From Oscillibacter sp. (lineage in GTDB: Bacteria; Bacillota; Clostridia; Oscillospirales; Oscillospiraceae): DNA of 49,947 bases. This document shows positions 7,664-16,640 of the stretch, one piece after another (the first letter of the stretch is position 1; each line of letters opens with the position of its first letter). The notes under the pieces are model-generated. The model had not been told where the DNA came from, made no database searches, and saw nothing but the letters and a program-made list of their open reading frames with translations. The position numbers and the translations under genes are program-made. The stretch spans positions 22,204 to 72,150 of the forward strand of contig JAAVHF010000047.1 of NCBI GenBank assembly GCA_014799845.1. Reading direction: 5' to 3'.

Positions 7664-10600
7664 ATGGATAAGAATGCGATAAAGAAATACGCGGTCTGGG
7701 CAAGATGCGAGCTCATCGAGCGCGTCTCGCAGAAAGCTTTACAATATGGAATCACAGCGGACGGAAAGGCTGACCCGAATGTGGACAGCGTGAACGGACG
7801 GCTTCTTTCCAACGCCGAAAAAAAACAGCGCAGGGAACTCATCCGCAAAGTGAATGCGCAAGGATATGAGCAGGTCATGGAGGAGGTCGCCTATACCTGG
7901 TTCAACCGTTTTGCCGCGCTGCGCTTCATGGAGGCCAACGGCTATCTGCCCTCCCATGTGCGGGTATTTACCAACGACACCGGGGACTTCAAGCCGCAGA
8001 TCCTGTCCGAAGCCATCCACCTCGATCTGGACGGCCTGGATATGGCACGGGTCTACGAATTGAAAAACGCCAACAAAGACGAGGAGCTGTTCAAATATCT
8101 CCTTGTTACCCAGTGCAATGCCCTGTCCCCTATCCTTCCAAAAATGTTCCAGCGTATTGCGGATGACACCGAATTGCTGCTGCCGGACTATCTGCTGCGG
8201 GAGGGCAGCGTCATCCACCGGATGATCACCATGATCCCCGAAGAGGATTGGCGGGATCAGGTGCAGATCATCGGCTGGCTGTACCAGTATTACAACACCG
8301 AACCGAAGGACAAGGTATTTGCCGACCTGAAAAAGAACATCAAAATAACTAAGGAAAACATCCCCGCCGCTACCCAGCTTTTTACCCCGGACTGGATCGT
8401 CCGCTACATGGTGGAAAACAGCCTGGGCCGCCTGTGGCTGGAGGGGCATCCCAATGACGCCTTGAGAGCCGAGTGGAAATACTATCTGGACGAGGCCGAG
8501 CAGGAAGCGTCCGTGCAGGCACAGCTTGCCGCCATCCGCAAAGAGTACGCCGCTCTCAAGCCGGAAGACATCAAGTGTATCGACCCCTGCATGGGTTCCG
8601 GGCATATCCTGTGCTATCTGTTCGATGTGCTGATGCAGATTTACGAGAGTCAGGGCTACGCCCCAAGGGATGCAGCGCAGAGCATCGTGCGGCACAACCT
8701 CTATGGGCTGGACATCGACAAACGCGCCGCTCAGCTGGCCTATTTTTCCGTGATGATGAAGGCCCGGCAGTATGACCGGAGGTTTTTCTCCCACAATCTC
8801 CAGCCGATGGTCTACAGCACCACGGGGGACGAGGACGGCGAGAACTTCGGTTCCCTGGTCATGGTGGATGATCCGGGAGAGATGCCGGAAGACCCGCAGA
8901 CGGTGTTTGAAGCGGCGGACTACAAACAGCGAATGAATGTCTGGAGTTATCAGTATCTGCTGGCGCAGAAATATCATGTGGTGGTGACCAATCCGCCGTA
9001 TATGGGCGCAAGCAATATGAATGGGCAATTGTCGGATTTTATTAAAAACAACTATGCTGATTACAAATCCGACTTCTTTTCCGCTTTTTTTGTTCGGTGT
9101 TGCCAACTTGCATTGCCAAACGGAATACTGGGCTTTTTCTCTCCTTATGTCTGGATGTTCATTCAGTCGTATGAAAAGTGGCGAAATTTACTTTGCCAAC
9201 AAAAAACAATCGAAACGCTCATTCAATTTGAATATTCGGCCTTTGAAGAAGCGACTGTTCCGGTTTGCACGTTTGTTTTCAGCAATTACCATGTTAATAA
9301 ACGAGGTTGTTATTTCCGTCTGACGGATTTCCGTGGAGGTATGGAAGTTCAGCGACAAAAGACGTTGGAAGCGATTGCAAACCATAACTGCGGCTACTAC
9401 TACGAACAAAGCGCGGACAACTTCTCTAAAATCCCTGGTGCGCCGGTGGCGTATTGGTGGGGAAATTTTGGCATTTTTGATTTTAGTACCATTTCTGATC
9501 ATTATGAATCGGCAGGGAGAAACAAAACTCATAATAATGAATTATATGTGCGAAACTGGTGGGAAATTGAAGATACTGCACGATGGCAATCGTATGCAAA
9601 TGGCGGTACATTCCGTCGTTGGGCTGGTAACGACTTTGATGTTGTAGATTGGTCAGATACAGCAAAAAACTTTTACGCCGCACATGGTGGCCTATATAAT
9701 CAGAAGTATAACGGAAAAAGAGGAATTTGTTGGAATCTGATTACCTCTTACAAAAATGGTTTTAGGTTAAAACATGAGCAGCATCATTACAGCTCAGGAG
9801 CCCCAACTATCATCTCTACAGATGAAAATCATGATTTCCTAGTGCTGGCATACTTAAACAGTATAGTAGCAACCGCTTTGCTGAATATATATAATCCAAC
9901 TCTAAACACGACGGTTGGAGATGTTTTGGGATTGCCAATTTCCTTTGAACGAGAGAGCGAAATTGTTGCAATAGCACAAAATAATGTTATGTTATCTCAG
10001 CGTGATTGGGACTCCTTCGAAACCTCCTGGGACTTCACCCGCCACCCGCTGGTGCGGTCATACACTACCGTCGCGGAAGCGTATTTCCGCTGGGAAGAGG
10101 AATGTATCGACCGGTTTACTCGGCTCAAGGCCAACGAGGAAGAGCTGAACCGTATTTTCATCGACATCTACGGCTTGCAGGACGAACTGACCCCGGAGGT
10201 GGAGGACAAGGACGTGACCGTCCGGCTGGCCAATGTTCAGCGGGACATCCGCAGTCTGATCTCCTACGCCGTGGGCTGTATGTTCGGGCGGTACTCGCTG
10301 GATGTGGAGGGCCTGGCCTATGCCGGCGGCGAGTGGGACGCCTCCCAATACACCACCTTCCAGCCGGACAAGGATGCCATCCTCCCCATTTGCGATGACG
10401 ACTACTTTGAGGATGACATCGTGGGGCGGTTCATACAGTGGGTAGAGACCGTCTATGGCAAGAACACCTTGGAGGAAAACCTGCGTTTTATCGCCGATGC
10501 CCTGGGCGGCAAAGGCTCCCCCCGTGAGGTCATCCGAAATTACTTCCTGAACGACTTTTACGCCGACCACTGCAAGGTTTACCAGAAGCGGCCCATCTAC

Positions 10601-10945
10601 TGGCTCTTTGACTCCGGCAAAAAGAACGGCTTCAAGGCGCTGATCTATATGCACCGCTATCAGCCGGACACCATCGCCCGTATCCGCACGGACTACGTCC
10701 ACGAGCAGCAGGCCCGTTACCGCACCGCCATCGCCGATCTGGAGCAGCGCATTAACGGCGTGTCTACCTCCGAGCGGGTGAAACTAAGCAAACGCCATGC
10801 CGCCCTCCAGGCTCAGGCCGCAGAGATCAGGGAGTACGAAGAAAAAGTCCATCATCTCGCTGACCAAATGATCAAAATCGACTTGGATGACGGTGTGAAA
10901 AAGAATTACGCAATATTCCAGGATATTCTGGCTAAAATAAAGTAA
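7664..10945 (+). CDS. pglX: BREX-1 adenine-specific DNA methyltransferase PglX
   Basis: PglX makes the N6-methyladenine mark that separates host from phage DNA and carries BREX sequence specificity. The product is 1093 residues, slightly shorter than many type 1 PglX proteins (about 1200). The N-terminal segment MDKNAIKKYAVWARCELIE is typical. Methyltransferase motif I is DPCMGSGHILCYLFD (from about residue 307), and the catalytic motif IV NPPY is at residues 443-446. Residues about 447-785 (9003-10018) correspond to the region expected to hold target recognition, and this stretch is much more AT-rich than both flanks. The C-terminus returns to GC-rich coding and ends in a coiled-coil-like helix. 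No frameshift was seen, so the gene looks intact. Confidence 0.95.
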   Translation: MDKNAIKKYAVWARCELIERVSQKALQYGITADGKADPNVDSVNGRLLSNAEKKQRRELIRKVNAQGYEQVMEEVAYTWFNRFAALRFMEANGYLPSHVRVFTNDTGDFKPQILSEAIHLDLDGLDMARVYELKNANKDEELFKYLLVTQCNALSPILPKMFQRIADDTELLLPDYLLREGSVIHRMITMIPEEDWRDQVQIIGWLYQYYNTEPKDKVFADLKKNIKITKENIPAATQLFTPDWIVRYMVENSLGRLWLEGHPNDALRAEWKYYLDEAEQEASVQAQLAAIRKEYAALKPEDIKCIDPCMGSGHILCYLFDVLMQIYESQGYAPRDAAQSIVRHNLYGLDIDKRAAQLAYFSVMMKARQYDRRFFSHNLQPMVYSTTGDEDGENFGSLVMVDDPGEMPEDPQTVFEAADYKQRMNVWSYQYLLAQKYHVVVTNPPYMGASNMNGQLSDFIKNNYADYKSDFFSAFFVRCCQLALPNGILGFFSPYVWMFIQSYEKWRNLLCQQKTIETLIQFEYSAFEEATVPVCTFVFSNYHVNKRGCYFRLTDFRGGMEVQRQKTLEAIANHNCGYYYEQSADNFSKIPGAPVAYWWGNFGIFDFSTISDHYESAGRNKTHNNELYVRNWWEIEDTARWQSYANGGTFRRWAGNDFDVVDWSDTAKNFYAAHGGLYNQKYNGKRGICWNLITSYKNGFRLKHEQHHYSSGAPTIISTDENHDFLVLAYLNSIVATALLNIYNPTLNTTVGDVLGLPISFERESEIVAIAQNNVMLSQRDWDSFETSWDFTRHPLVRSYTTVAEAYFRWEEECIDRFTRLKANEEELNRIFIDIYGLQDELTPEVEDKDVTVRLANVQRDIRSLISYAVGCMFGRYSLDVEGLAYAGGEWDASQYTTFQPDKDAILPICDDDYFEDDIVGRFIQWVETVYGKNTLEENLRFIADALGGKGSPREVIRNYFLNDFYADHCKVYQKRPIYWLFDSGKKNGFKALIYMHRYQPDTIARIRTDYVHEQQARYRTAIADLEQRINGVSTSERVKLSKRHAALQAQAAEIREYEEKVHHLADQMIKIDLDDGVKKNYAIFQDILAKIK

Positions 10946-10960
10946 GGAGGCGAGTCATCT

Positions 10961-11989
10961 ATGATTATTAAGAAAATCAAGCTGGAAAACTATACCGTTT
11001 TTGAGGATCAGCAGATCGAGTTCTGTCCAGGCATCAACATTTTTATCGGAGAAAACGGGACAGGCAAGACCCACATTTTGAAGGCCCTATATTCTGCCTG
11101 TCAGAGCGTCAGCAAAAAAACATCGTTTTCTCATAAGCTGGTGTCCACCATGCTGCCGGATGACTATAAAATCTCCCGCTTGATTACCAGAAAGCAGGGA
11201 AACCGCAGTAGCTTGATCCGCATCACTGCGGGAGAGAGGGAAGCCAGTCAAGATCGTATCTTGACTGCATCCTTTCACGGAAAAACCAAAAAATGGGATG
11301 CCGAAGTCAGCGGAGAAGACGGCTGGGAAGAATCTTTTGCGGGAATGAGCAGTATTTTCATCCCCGCAAAGGAAATCCTTTCTCACGGCTATAACCTCAA
11401 CGCTGCTGCCGAGATGGATAACGTCAGATTTGACGATACCTACCTGGATATCATCAACGCCGCCAAAGTTGACATTTCTGTTGGAAGAAACAGTTCAACC
11501 AAGGAGTCCATGCTGAAAGCCGTTGAGAAAATGACGCACGGAACCGTGGTTTACGACGCTGAACGCGATGAATTTTACCTGAAAAGCGGGAGATCCAAGC
11601 AGGAGTTTAATCTGATTGCTGAGGGCATCCGCAAAATGGCTCTGTTGTGGCAGCTGATAAAAAACGGTACGCTTGAAAATGGCTCTGTTCTTTTCTGGGA
11701 TGAGCCGGAGGCCAATATTAACCCCACCTATATTCCTATTATCGTAGAAATACTTCTGGAATTGCAGCGAAAGGGTGTGCAGATATTCATATCTACACAT
11801 GACTATATGATCGCCAATTACTTTGAGGTGAAGAAAACAGAAACGGATAGTATTTTGTTTCACTCTCTTTCTCATGCCGCCGATGCCGGCGAAGTCCAAT
11901 ATGGGAAGGCTTCCAGATTTGCAGATTTGAAGGAAAATGCTATCATCTCGGCCTTTAACAAACTTTTGGATGAAATATACGACTTGTGA
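10961..11989 (+). CDS. AAA/ABC-type ATPase embedded in the BREX locus
   Basis: A 342-residue ATPase of the OLD/AAA_15-AAA_21 kind. The order is SMC-like: N-terminal strand KIKLENYTVFEDQQIEF, Walker A GENGTGKT at residues 30-37, a signature-like helix EGIRKMALLWQLI near 220-232, Walker B VLFWDEPEANI near 245, and the H-loop IFISTHDYM near 275. The insert between Walker A and signature is short, without a long coiled coil. It lies between pglX and pglZ, where core type 1 BREX has no gene, and is followed after 9 bases by a nuclease-like gene. Such ATPase-nuclease pairs (Septu, PARIS and OLD/Gabija are known examples) are often phage-defence effectors. Assignment to a named system is not possible from the sequence alone. 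Confidence 0.8.
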   Translation: MIIKKIKLENYTVFEDQQIEFCPGINIFIGENGTGKTHILKALYSACQSVSKKTSFSHKLVSTMLPDDYKISRLITRKQGNRSSLIRITAGEREASQDRILTASFHGKTKKWDAEVSGEDGWEESFAGMSSIFIPAKEILSHGYNLNAAAEMDNVRFDDTYLDIINAAKVDISVGRNSSTKESMLKAVEKMTHGTVVYDAERDEFYLKSGRSKQEFNLIAEGIRKMALLWQLIKNGTLENGSVLFWDEPEANINPTYIPIIVEILLELQRKGVQIFISTHDYMIANYFEVKKTETDSILFHSLSHAADAGEVQYGKASRFADLKENAIISAFNKLLDEIYDL

Positions 11990-11998
11990 GGTAGAACT

Positions 11999-12535
11999 AT
12001 GCCTGATGTTTTGATAGAAGAAAAAAGAAACTATGGCATTGATTGCAGAAACGCGGTATGGGCAAGCGATGAGATCCACGCGGTTTATCATTCCTGCGGC
12101 TTGCCCGATATACTCTGCGATGCAGATTTTGTGGTAGAAACCGAGGATGCCATTTTTCTGATCGAGTATAAAAACGCTAATACGCCTGAGGCACGCGCAC
12201 ACGCAACGGCAGCGACCGAATATGACCCATTTCAATCAGAGAAATTCAACAAAATCGTAAGCAAGTATTACGATTCATTACATTACCTGCGATTGATGGG
12301 GAAAGAAAAACCGATACACTACATTTTTGTGCTGGGATATCCAAAAGGAGATTCTGTTTCACGAAAAATGCTGCGAAATCGTTTGAAAAAGCGGTTGCCA
12401 TTTAGGCTTCAAGAGCAGTTTGATACGGGGATAAGACTGATTGATTCTGTAAGCGTTCTGAATATTTCAGAATGGAATGCGGATGACAAATACGGGCAAT
12501 ATCCCATCCTGCCGGTATCCCAACTGGGTACATAA
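11999..12535 (+). CDS. PD-(D/E)XK nuclease-like partner of the embedded ATPase
   Basis: 178 residues. Near the N-terminus stands a plausible PD-(D/E)XK core: ILCDADFVVETEDAIFLIEYKN, with acidic residues D41/D43 on the first strand and E56-Y-K58 on the next, as in Holliday-resolvase- and restriction-type nucleases. Further on, IHYIFVLGYPKGDS forms another strand-turn and a basic helix (SRKMLRNRLKKRLPF) could contact nucleic acid. It is not an HNH or Toprim protein, so the pair is neither Septu nor PARIS in the strict sense. The nuclease assignment rests on a short motif and is moderately sure. GAGGT precedes the ATG. A 77-base gap with a strong ribosome binding site separates it from pglZ. Confidence 0.6.
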   Translation: MPDVLIEEKRNYGIDCRNAVWASDEIHAVYHSCGLPDILCDADFVVETEDAIFLIEYKNANTPEARAHATAATEYDPFQSEKFNKIVSKYYDSLHYLRLMGKEKPIHYIFVLGYPKGDSVSRKMLRNRLKKRLPFRLQEQFDTGIRLIDSVSVLNISEWNADDKYGQYPILPVSQLGT

Positions 12536-12612
12536 TTCGGGCCAAAAGCAGAACTGCAAGATATTTGATGCACTGAGGGCAAATAGATGGTGAACAAGGT
12601 GGAGGCACATTC

Positions 12613-15213
12613 ATGGATACCGATAAGATCATACAGGATTTGAATCGCAGGTTTGCAGCTCCATTACCGGAGTTTTACAAGCGCCGTATCATCGTTTGGC
12701 ATGACGAGGATGCGGAATTTGCGGACAAGCTTTCAGAAATTGCGCTGACAGACGCAAAAATCGTGGCACTAACAGGAACAAACTACTTTTCCACGAAAAA
12801 ACTGCTCGGTGTCGATGACACGTCCAGCAACTACCTTGTGTATTGCCCGATCTCCTACGAATCTCAGGAAGACAACTGGCTGCTTGATATTGAACTGTAC
12901 AGCGAGGAGTTTCGTGCCGACCTTGTTTCCATGTGGATGAATGAGATGGGTGTTCCGCAGACGCCCGGACTGCGTAAAGGGTTCAAGTCATACCGGAAAT
13001 TTTTTAACGCCAAGGAACGCCGCAGGTGGATCACAATGCAGACAAGCATCCCAACCACACCCGCACAGCTTCAGATGGCGGTCATGGCTGCGCTTGCCGG
13101 ATTGAAAGAGGCAAAGCCGAACCACATCATAAAGGCTGTTCTGAAAGACGGGCTGTCCACTGAAAGCAACAGCGTTTACCAGGACTTTGTGAACTATGAA
13201 ATTGACGAAGCGTTCTGGCGCATGGTGGCGCAAGGCACAGGTTACCACGAGGCGGAAGCAAACCTCGGCCGACTTGCCACACATATTCTGCTCACGGCAT
13301 CGACCCGAACCATGCGGCAGGAGTTCCTTGTCGGGCTGGAAGGCTTTATTTCTGCAGCGCACCAAGCGTATTGCTATGACCTCGTTTCGGACTGGCTGCA
13401 CGGCGGCGGCAACCAGGCATTTCATGAAATCGCAGAGTTCGTGGAATCTGAGGCAAGACTGCCTCAAAGGTTCATGAAGCTGACGGTGGATGATCTGGTA
13501 GATACTGAGGTGTTCCCATGCATCAACGAGGTCATTCTTGTAAAGCTGATGAAAGAAATCGGCGATCACATTATTGATGTGGACATTATCAACCGAACGG
13601 TCGAAAAGCGGCGCACCTGCGTGTGGTACGAGGACGTGGAGAACTTCTATGACGGCATTCTCCAGGTTTCCAATATGCAGGCATTTTACAAAACGCACTC
13701 AGCTGGATTTCACACGGTTGAGCCGAAAAAGGTATGGGCGGAGTACACGTCTACCTATTACATCATGGATACTTACTACCGGCAGTTCCACAGGAGCTAT
13801 TCGGAAAGCCTCAAGACCTATCATTCGGAACTGTCAGACCTATTTGCGTCGGTAATGGAAAAGGTCGAGGGTTTGTACTCAAATTGGTTCCTCGGTCAGC
13901 TTGGCAATAACTGGTCGGATGCCTGTGCAGATAATCTCCGTGAGTACGGACGGATTCTTGAAATTCCACAGCAAACGGACTTTTACCGCAGTAAGATCGT
14001 CTCCTCGGATTCAAGGGTATATGTCATCATCTCTGACGCCATGAGATACGAGGTCGCCGTTGCTCTTGCGGAGCAGCTCCGCCGCGAAACGCAGAGCAAG
14101 GTTGATGTGAGTTCCATGCAGGGTATTTTCCCGACCATTACTAAATTCGGCATGGCGGCGTTACTGCCGCATAAAGAACTGTCGGTCGAGTTAAAGTCCG
14201 GCAAAACGGAACGACTGGCGGTACTTGCAGATGGTCAGTCCACAGAGGCAAACAACAGAGATAAACTGCTCAAGAATGCGGATACAAAGAGTGTCGCATT
14301 GAAATATAAAGATATCATCGGAATGAAACGAGCCGACCGTCAATCTCTGGTAAAAGGAATGGGTGTCGTTTACATCTATCACGATACCATTGATGAGGCC
14401 GGTCACCTCGACAAATCTATCTTCGGAGCGTGTGACGAGGCGATCGATGAACTGAAGAATGTAGTTCGTATCATTACAAACGAGTTCGGAGGAGCAAATA
14501 TCCTCATCACCTCTGATCACGGATTTCTTTATACCTACAGTCCCTTGCATGAGGATGGCAAGGTAGACAAGACTACGGAGAACGAACAGGACATTGAAAT
14601 CGGCAGACGTTACGCCATTATGCAGAAAGGCGCACAGCCGAAGTATCTTCTGCCCGTGAAGTTTCTCGGCGGCAATTCAGACTATGATGGCTTTGCGCCG
14701 AGAGAAAGCATTCGTATCAAGACGAAGGGCGGCGGCCTGAATTTCGTGCATGGCGGAATCAGCCTGCAGGAAATGGTCGTGCCGGTTATCGATTACCACT
14801 TCCTGCGCAACGATTCAAAGGAGTACAGGCACAACAGGAGCAAGTACGATACCAAGCCTGTGACGGTCAGTCTGCTTTCGGCAAGCCATAAGATCAGCAA
14901 TATGATCTTCTCGTTGAGCTTCTATCAGAAAGAGGCTGTGGCGGCGAACCGCGAGGCAGCGACCTATCAGCTTTATTTTACGGACAGTTCCGGCAAGGTC
15001 ATCAGCGATATTTCCTGCATCATTGCAGACAAAATGAGCGATAACGTTCAGGAGCGTACATTCCGCTGCAGCTTTAGCCTGAAGCCGCTGAAGTACAATA
15101 ACATGGAAACCTACTACCTTGTCATCGCTGATGAGGATGGCTTACAGATAACCCGTGAAGAATTCCAAATCGACATCGCCTTTGCGGTGGATGAGTTTGA
15201 CTTCTTCAGTTGA
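12613..15213 (+). CDS. pglZ: BREX-1 phosphatase-like protein PglZ, type A
   Basis: PglZ belongs to the alkaline-phosphatase superfamily and is a core subunit of all BREX systems. This is a full-length 866-residue type A form. The N-terminus RIIVWHDEDAEFADKL and the segment IVALTGTNYFSTKKLL are typical of BREX-1 PglZ. Metal-site regions of the phosphatase fold are VIISDAMRYEVA at about residue 470 and ILITSDHGFLYTY at about 631, with a His-bearing IYHDTIDEAGH in between. The C-terminal about 120 residues form a beta-rich domain. GGTGGAGG lies 9 bases before the ATG. The gene ends 19 bases before the remains of brxL. Confidence 0.95.
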   Translation: MDTDKIIQDLNRRFAAPLPEFYKRRIIVWHDEDAEFADKLSEIALTDAKIVALTGTNYFSTKKLLGVDDTSSNYLVYCPISYESQEDNWLLDIELYSEEFRADLVSMWMNEMGVPQTPGLRKGFKSYRKFFNAKERRRWITMQTSIPTTPAQLQMAVMAALAGLKEAKPNHIIKAVLKDGLSTESNSVYQDFVNYEIDEAFWRMVAQGTGYHEAEANLGRLATHILLTASTRTMRQEFLVGLEGFISAAHQAYCYDLVSDWLHGGGNQAFHEIAEFVESEARLPQRFMKLTVDDLVDTEVFPCINEVILVKLMKEIGDHIIDVDIINRTVEKRRTCVWYEDVENFYDGILQVSNMQAFYKTHSAGFHTVEPKKVWAEYTSTYYIMDTYYRQFHRSYSESLKTYHSELSDLFASVMEKVEGLYSNWFLGQLGNNWSDACADNLREYGRILEIPQQTDFYRSKIVSSDSRVYVIISDAMRYEVAVALAEQLRRETQSKVDVSSMQGIFPTITKFGMAALLPHKELSVELKSGKTERLAVLADGQSTEANNRDKLLKNADTKSVALKYKDIIGMKRADRQSLVKGMGVVYIYHDTIDEAGHLDKSIFGACDEAIDELKNVVRIITNEFGGANILITSDHGFLYTYSPLHEDGKVDKTTENEQDIEIGRRYAIMQKGAQPKYLLPVKFLGGNSDYDGFAPRESIRIKTKGGGLNFVHGGISLQEMVVPVIDYHFLRNDSKEYRHNRSKYDTKPVTVSLLSASHKISNMIFSLSFYQKEAVAANREAATYQLYFTDSSGKVISDISCIIADKMSDNVQERTFRCSFSLKPLKYNNMETYYLVIADEDGLQITREEFQIDIAFAVDEFDFFS

Positions 15214-15231
15214 CAATGCGGAGGATAAAAT

Positions 15232-15360
15232 GTGGATCAGATTTTATAGGGTACTGAAAGCGCCCGTGAAATCATCAAAGAGAAACTCCGCCAGCACTTT
15301 GACGGCAAGATTGTCCGCAAAGACCTGACAAAGAAAATCAAGGAAGGCGGCTGTATCTGA
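15232..15360 (+). pseudogene. brxL: brxL remnant (5' end only, internal stop, cut by IS remnant)
   Basis: BrxL is the Lon-like AAA+ protein that normally closes a type 1 BREX operon. Here a ribosome binding site GGAGGA (15220-15225) leads to a GTG at 15232 and the reading VDQIL, then a TAG at 15247-15249, then in the same frame GTESAREIIKEKLRQHFDG and KIVRKDLTKKIKEG. The last 14 residues match the characteristic N-terminal wording of BrxL, in which KEG is normally followed by ANVPVYVLEYLLG. After KEG the sequence changes to a transposase in another frame and meets TGA at 15358. The remaining 600 or more residues are absent from the window. The gene is therefore both stop-interrupted and deleted. 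Confidence 0.85.
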
Positions 15361-15854
15361 GCGATCCAGAGTTAAAACAGGCGCTGCAAGCATCCGGACA
15401 GTATAAACGAACCGCTGAAAAGGCCAGGAGTCAGATTGAAATCAGGGAGTATTACCAGACGGAGACAATCTCCTGGCTGAACTGCAAAAAGGAATGGAAG
15501 GGGCTGAAAAGTATTGGTATGGAGGAAAAAACCATCCGAAAAGATGGTATGGTAAAGAAAGAATACCGCTATTTTATCAGCAGTCTGAAGGAAGATATCG
15601 AGTTGTTTTCCAGAGCGGTACGCGGCCATTGGAGTGTGGAAAGTATGCACTGGCATCTTGATGTGACCTTCCGGGAGGATGCCAACAAAACGCTGGACCG
15701 TCTGGCCGCACAGAATCTGAATATTATCCGTAAATGGTGCTTGAGCATTCTGAAAGCCCTGGAGTTATTCCATCCCAATCTATCCCTGAAAAAGAAACGC
15801 TTCATTATTAGCATGAATCCTCCCGAGTTCTTAGAGCAAGTCCTCGCTTTTTAA
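15351..15854 (+). pseudogene. ISAs1-family transposase, 3' half only
   Basis: The frame from 15351 reads LYLSDPELKQALQASGQYKR, and later WKGLKSIGMEEKTI, EYRYFISSLKEDIELF and RAVRGHWSVESMHWHLDVTF, ending in a helix with NLNIIRKWCLSILKALE. The G-H-W-S-V-E-S/N-x-H-W-x-L-D-V-x-F motif is the signature of ISAs1/H-repeat (DDE_Tnp_ISAs1) transposases, which are normally about 370 residues; about 167 remain. The 5' half and left terminal repeat are missing and the remnant is joined directly to brxL. TTTCATGCGTTTATCGTG at 15889-15906 may be a decayed right end of the element, but the mate needed to prove this is gone. Confidence 0.88.
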
Positions 15855-15934
15855 AAAGTCCTTCCTCGGACTCCGTGGTGCTCCCCTCTTTCATGCGTTT
15901 ATCGTGGATGATTTTGTAAAATTCTTCCTTCCGG

Positions 15935-15963
15935 TTGTATTTTCCAATTGCGTATGCTATACT
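15935..15963 (+). promoter_or_regulatory. Sigma-A-like promoter upstream of the ParB-like gene and murF
   Basis: TTGTAT at 15935-15940 and TATACT at 15958-15963 with a 17-base spacer. Transcription would begin near 15970, giving a short leader of about 30 bases before the GTG start at 16002. It drives the housekeeping run that begins here, on the right border of the defence island. Confidence 0.65.
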
Positions 15964-16001
15964 ATATTCCGTATGTATGTCCGCCGCAGGAGGTAAAGTC
16001 A

Positions 16002-16640
16002 GTGGAAATCCAACGAATTGACACGTATAACGATTCCCGGTTTCCCCAGGAGGTGCTGTATCAGCACGGCGCGTTTCTGGCAGACGGCGCTCCCTGGGCC
16101 TTCCGGGTGATTTCCGGTCATGAGGCCGTTGTCAGCGCGGCAGCGCTGGACACGGCGGCGTTGGAGGAAGTCGTAAAGGATTTTCGATTCTACGCCGGTC
16201 ATATCACCGCGTTCTATGACGAAACGGGAAAGTGTCTCCTGCGCCTGCCGCCTGTGGAGCGGCGGGAGGTGGAGATCGACAGCCTCCAGCCCTCCCAGTT
16301 CTCCGTGGACCGGGAAAAATGTGCGGCGGTGCGGCATTTCATTCATACCGCCGCCGACGTCGTGATCCCGGTAACGGCGTTGGAGGATGGTACGCTGTGC
16401 GTACTGGACGGACACACCCGGCTGTATGAGGCGTGGCGGCAGGGCCTTCGAACGGCAATGGTGGTCGATGCCCCCGGGTGGGACGGCATTGCCGGTTTTG
16501 TCCGGGAGGCCAGAAAGCGCAATATCTACCATGTCCGAGACATGGCCCTCTACAGCCCCCAGGAGCAGAAGGAGAAATGGCACGACTGGTGCGACGCCTA
16601 TTTTGCGGCCCAAGGCCCGACCGAGGAGGAACAACGATGA
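16002..16640 (+). CDS. Protein with ParB-like LDGHTRL motif, murF neighbour
   Basis: 212 residues, function unknown. The clearest feature is near residues 127-145: ALEDGTLCVLDGHTRLYEAW followed by RQGLRTAMVVDA, which resembles the core of the ParB/sulfiredoxin-like nucleotide-binding fold (D-G-x-H/T-R, then a strand). The N-terminal part is acidic and beta-rich, and the C-terminus has a helical WHDWCDAYF stretch. I chose the GTG at 16002 because AGGAGG (15988-15993) stands 8 bases upstream; an ATG at 15948 would lie inside the promoter. Its stop overlaps the murF start by 3 bases, so it is translationally coupled to cell-wall synthesis. It is not a full ParB (no HTH domain). Confidence 0.7.
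   Translation: MEIQRIDTYNDSRFPQEVLYQHGAFLADGAPWAFRVISGHEAVVSAAALDTAALEEVVKDFRFYAGHITAFYDETGKCLLRLPPVERREVEIDSLQPSQFSVDREKCAAVRHFIHTAADVVIPVTALEDGTLCVLDGHTRLYEAWRQGLRTAMVVDAPGWDGIAGFVREARKRNIYHVRDMALYSPQEQKEKWHDWCDAYFAAQGPTEEEQR

Noticed and set aside
10961-12535. Naming the ATPase/nuclease pair as PARIS, Septu or Gabija
   Set aside because: PARIS and Gabija nucleases are Toprim-type and the Septu partner is HNH; the small protein shows neither, so only a generic call is justified.
15889-15906. Right terminal repeat of the ISAs1-family element
   Set aside because: The sequence is suggestive, but the left end is deleted and no target duplication can be compared, so it is mentioned only in the remnant's entry.
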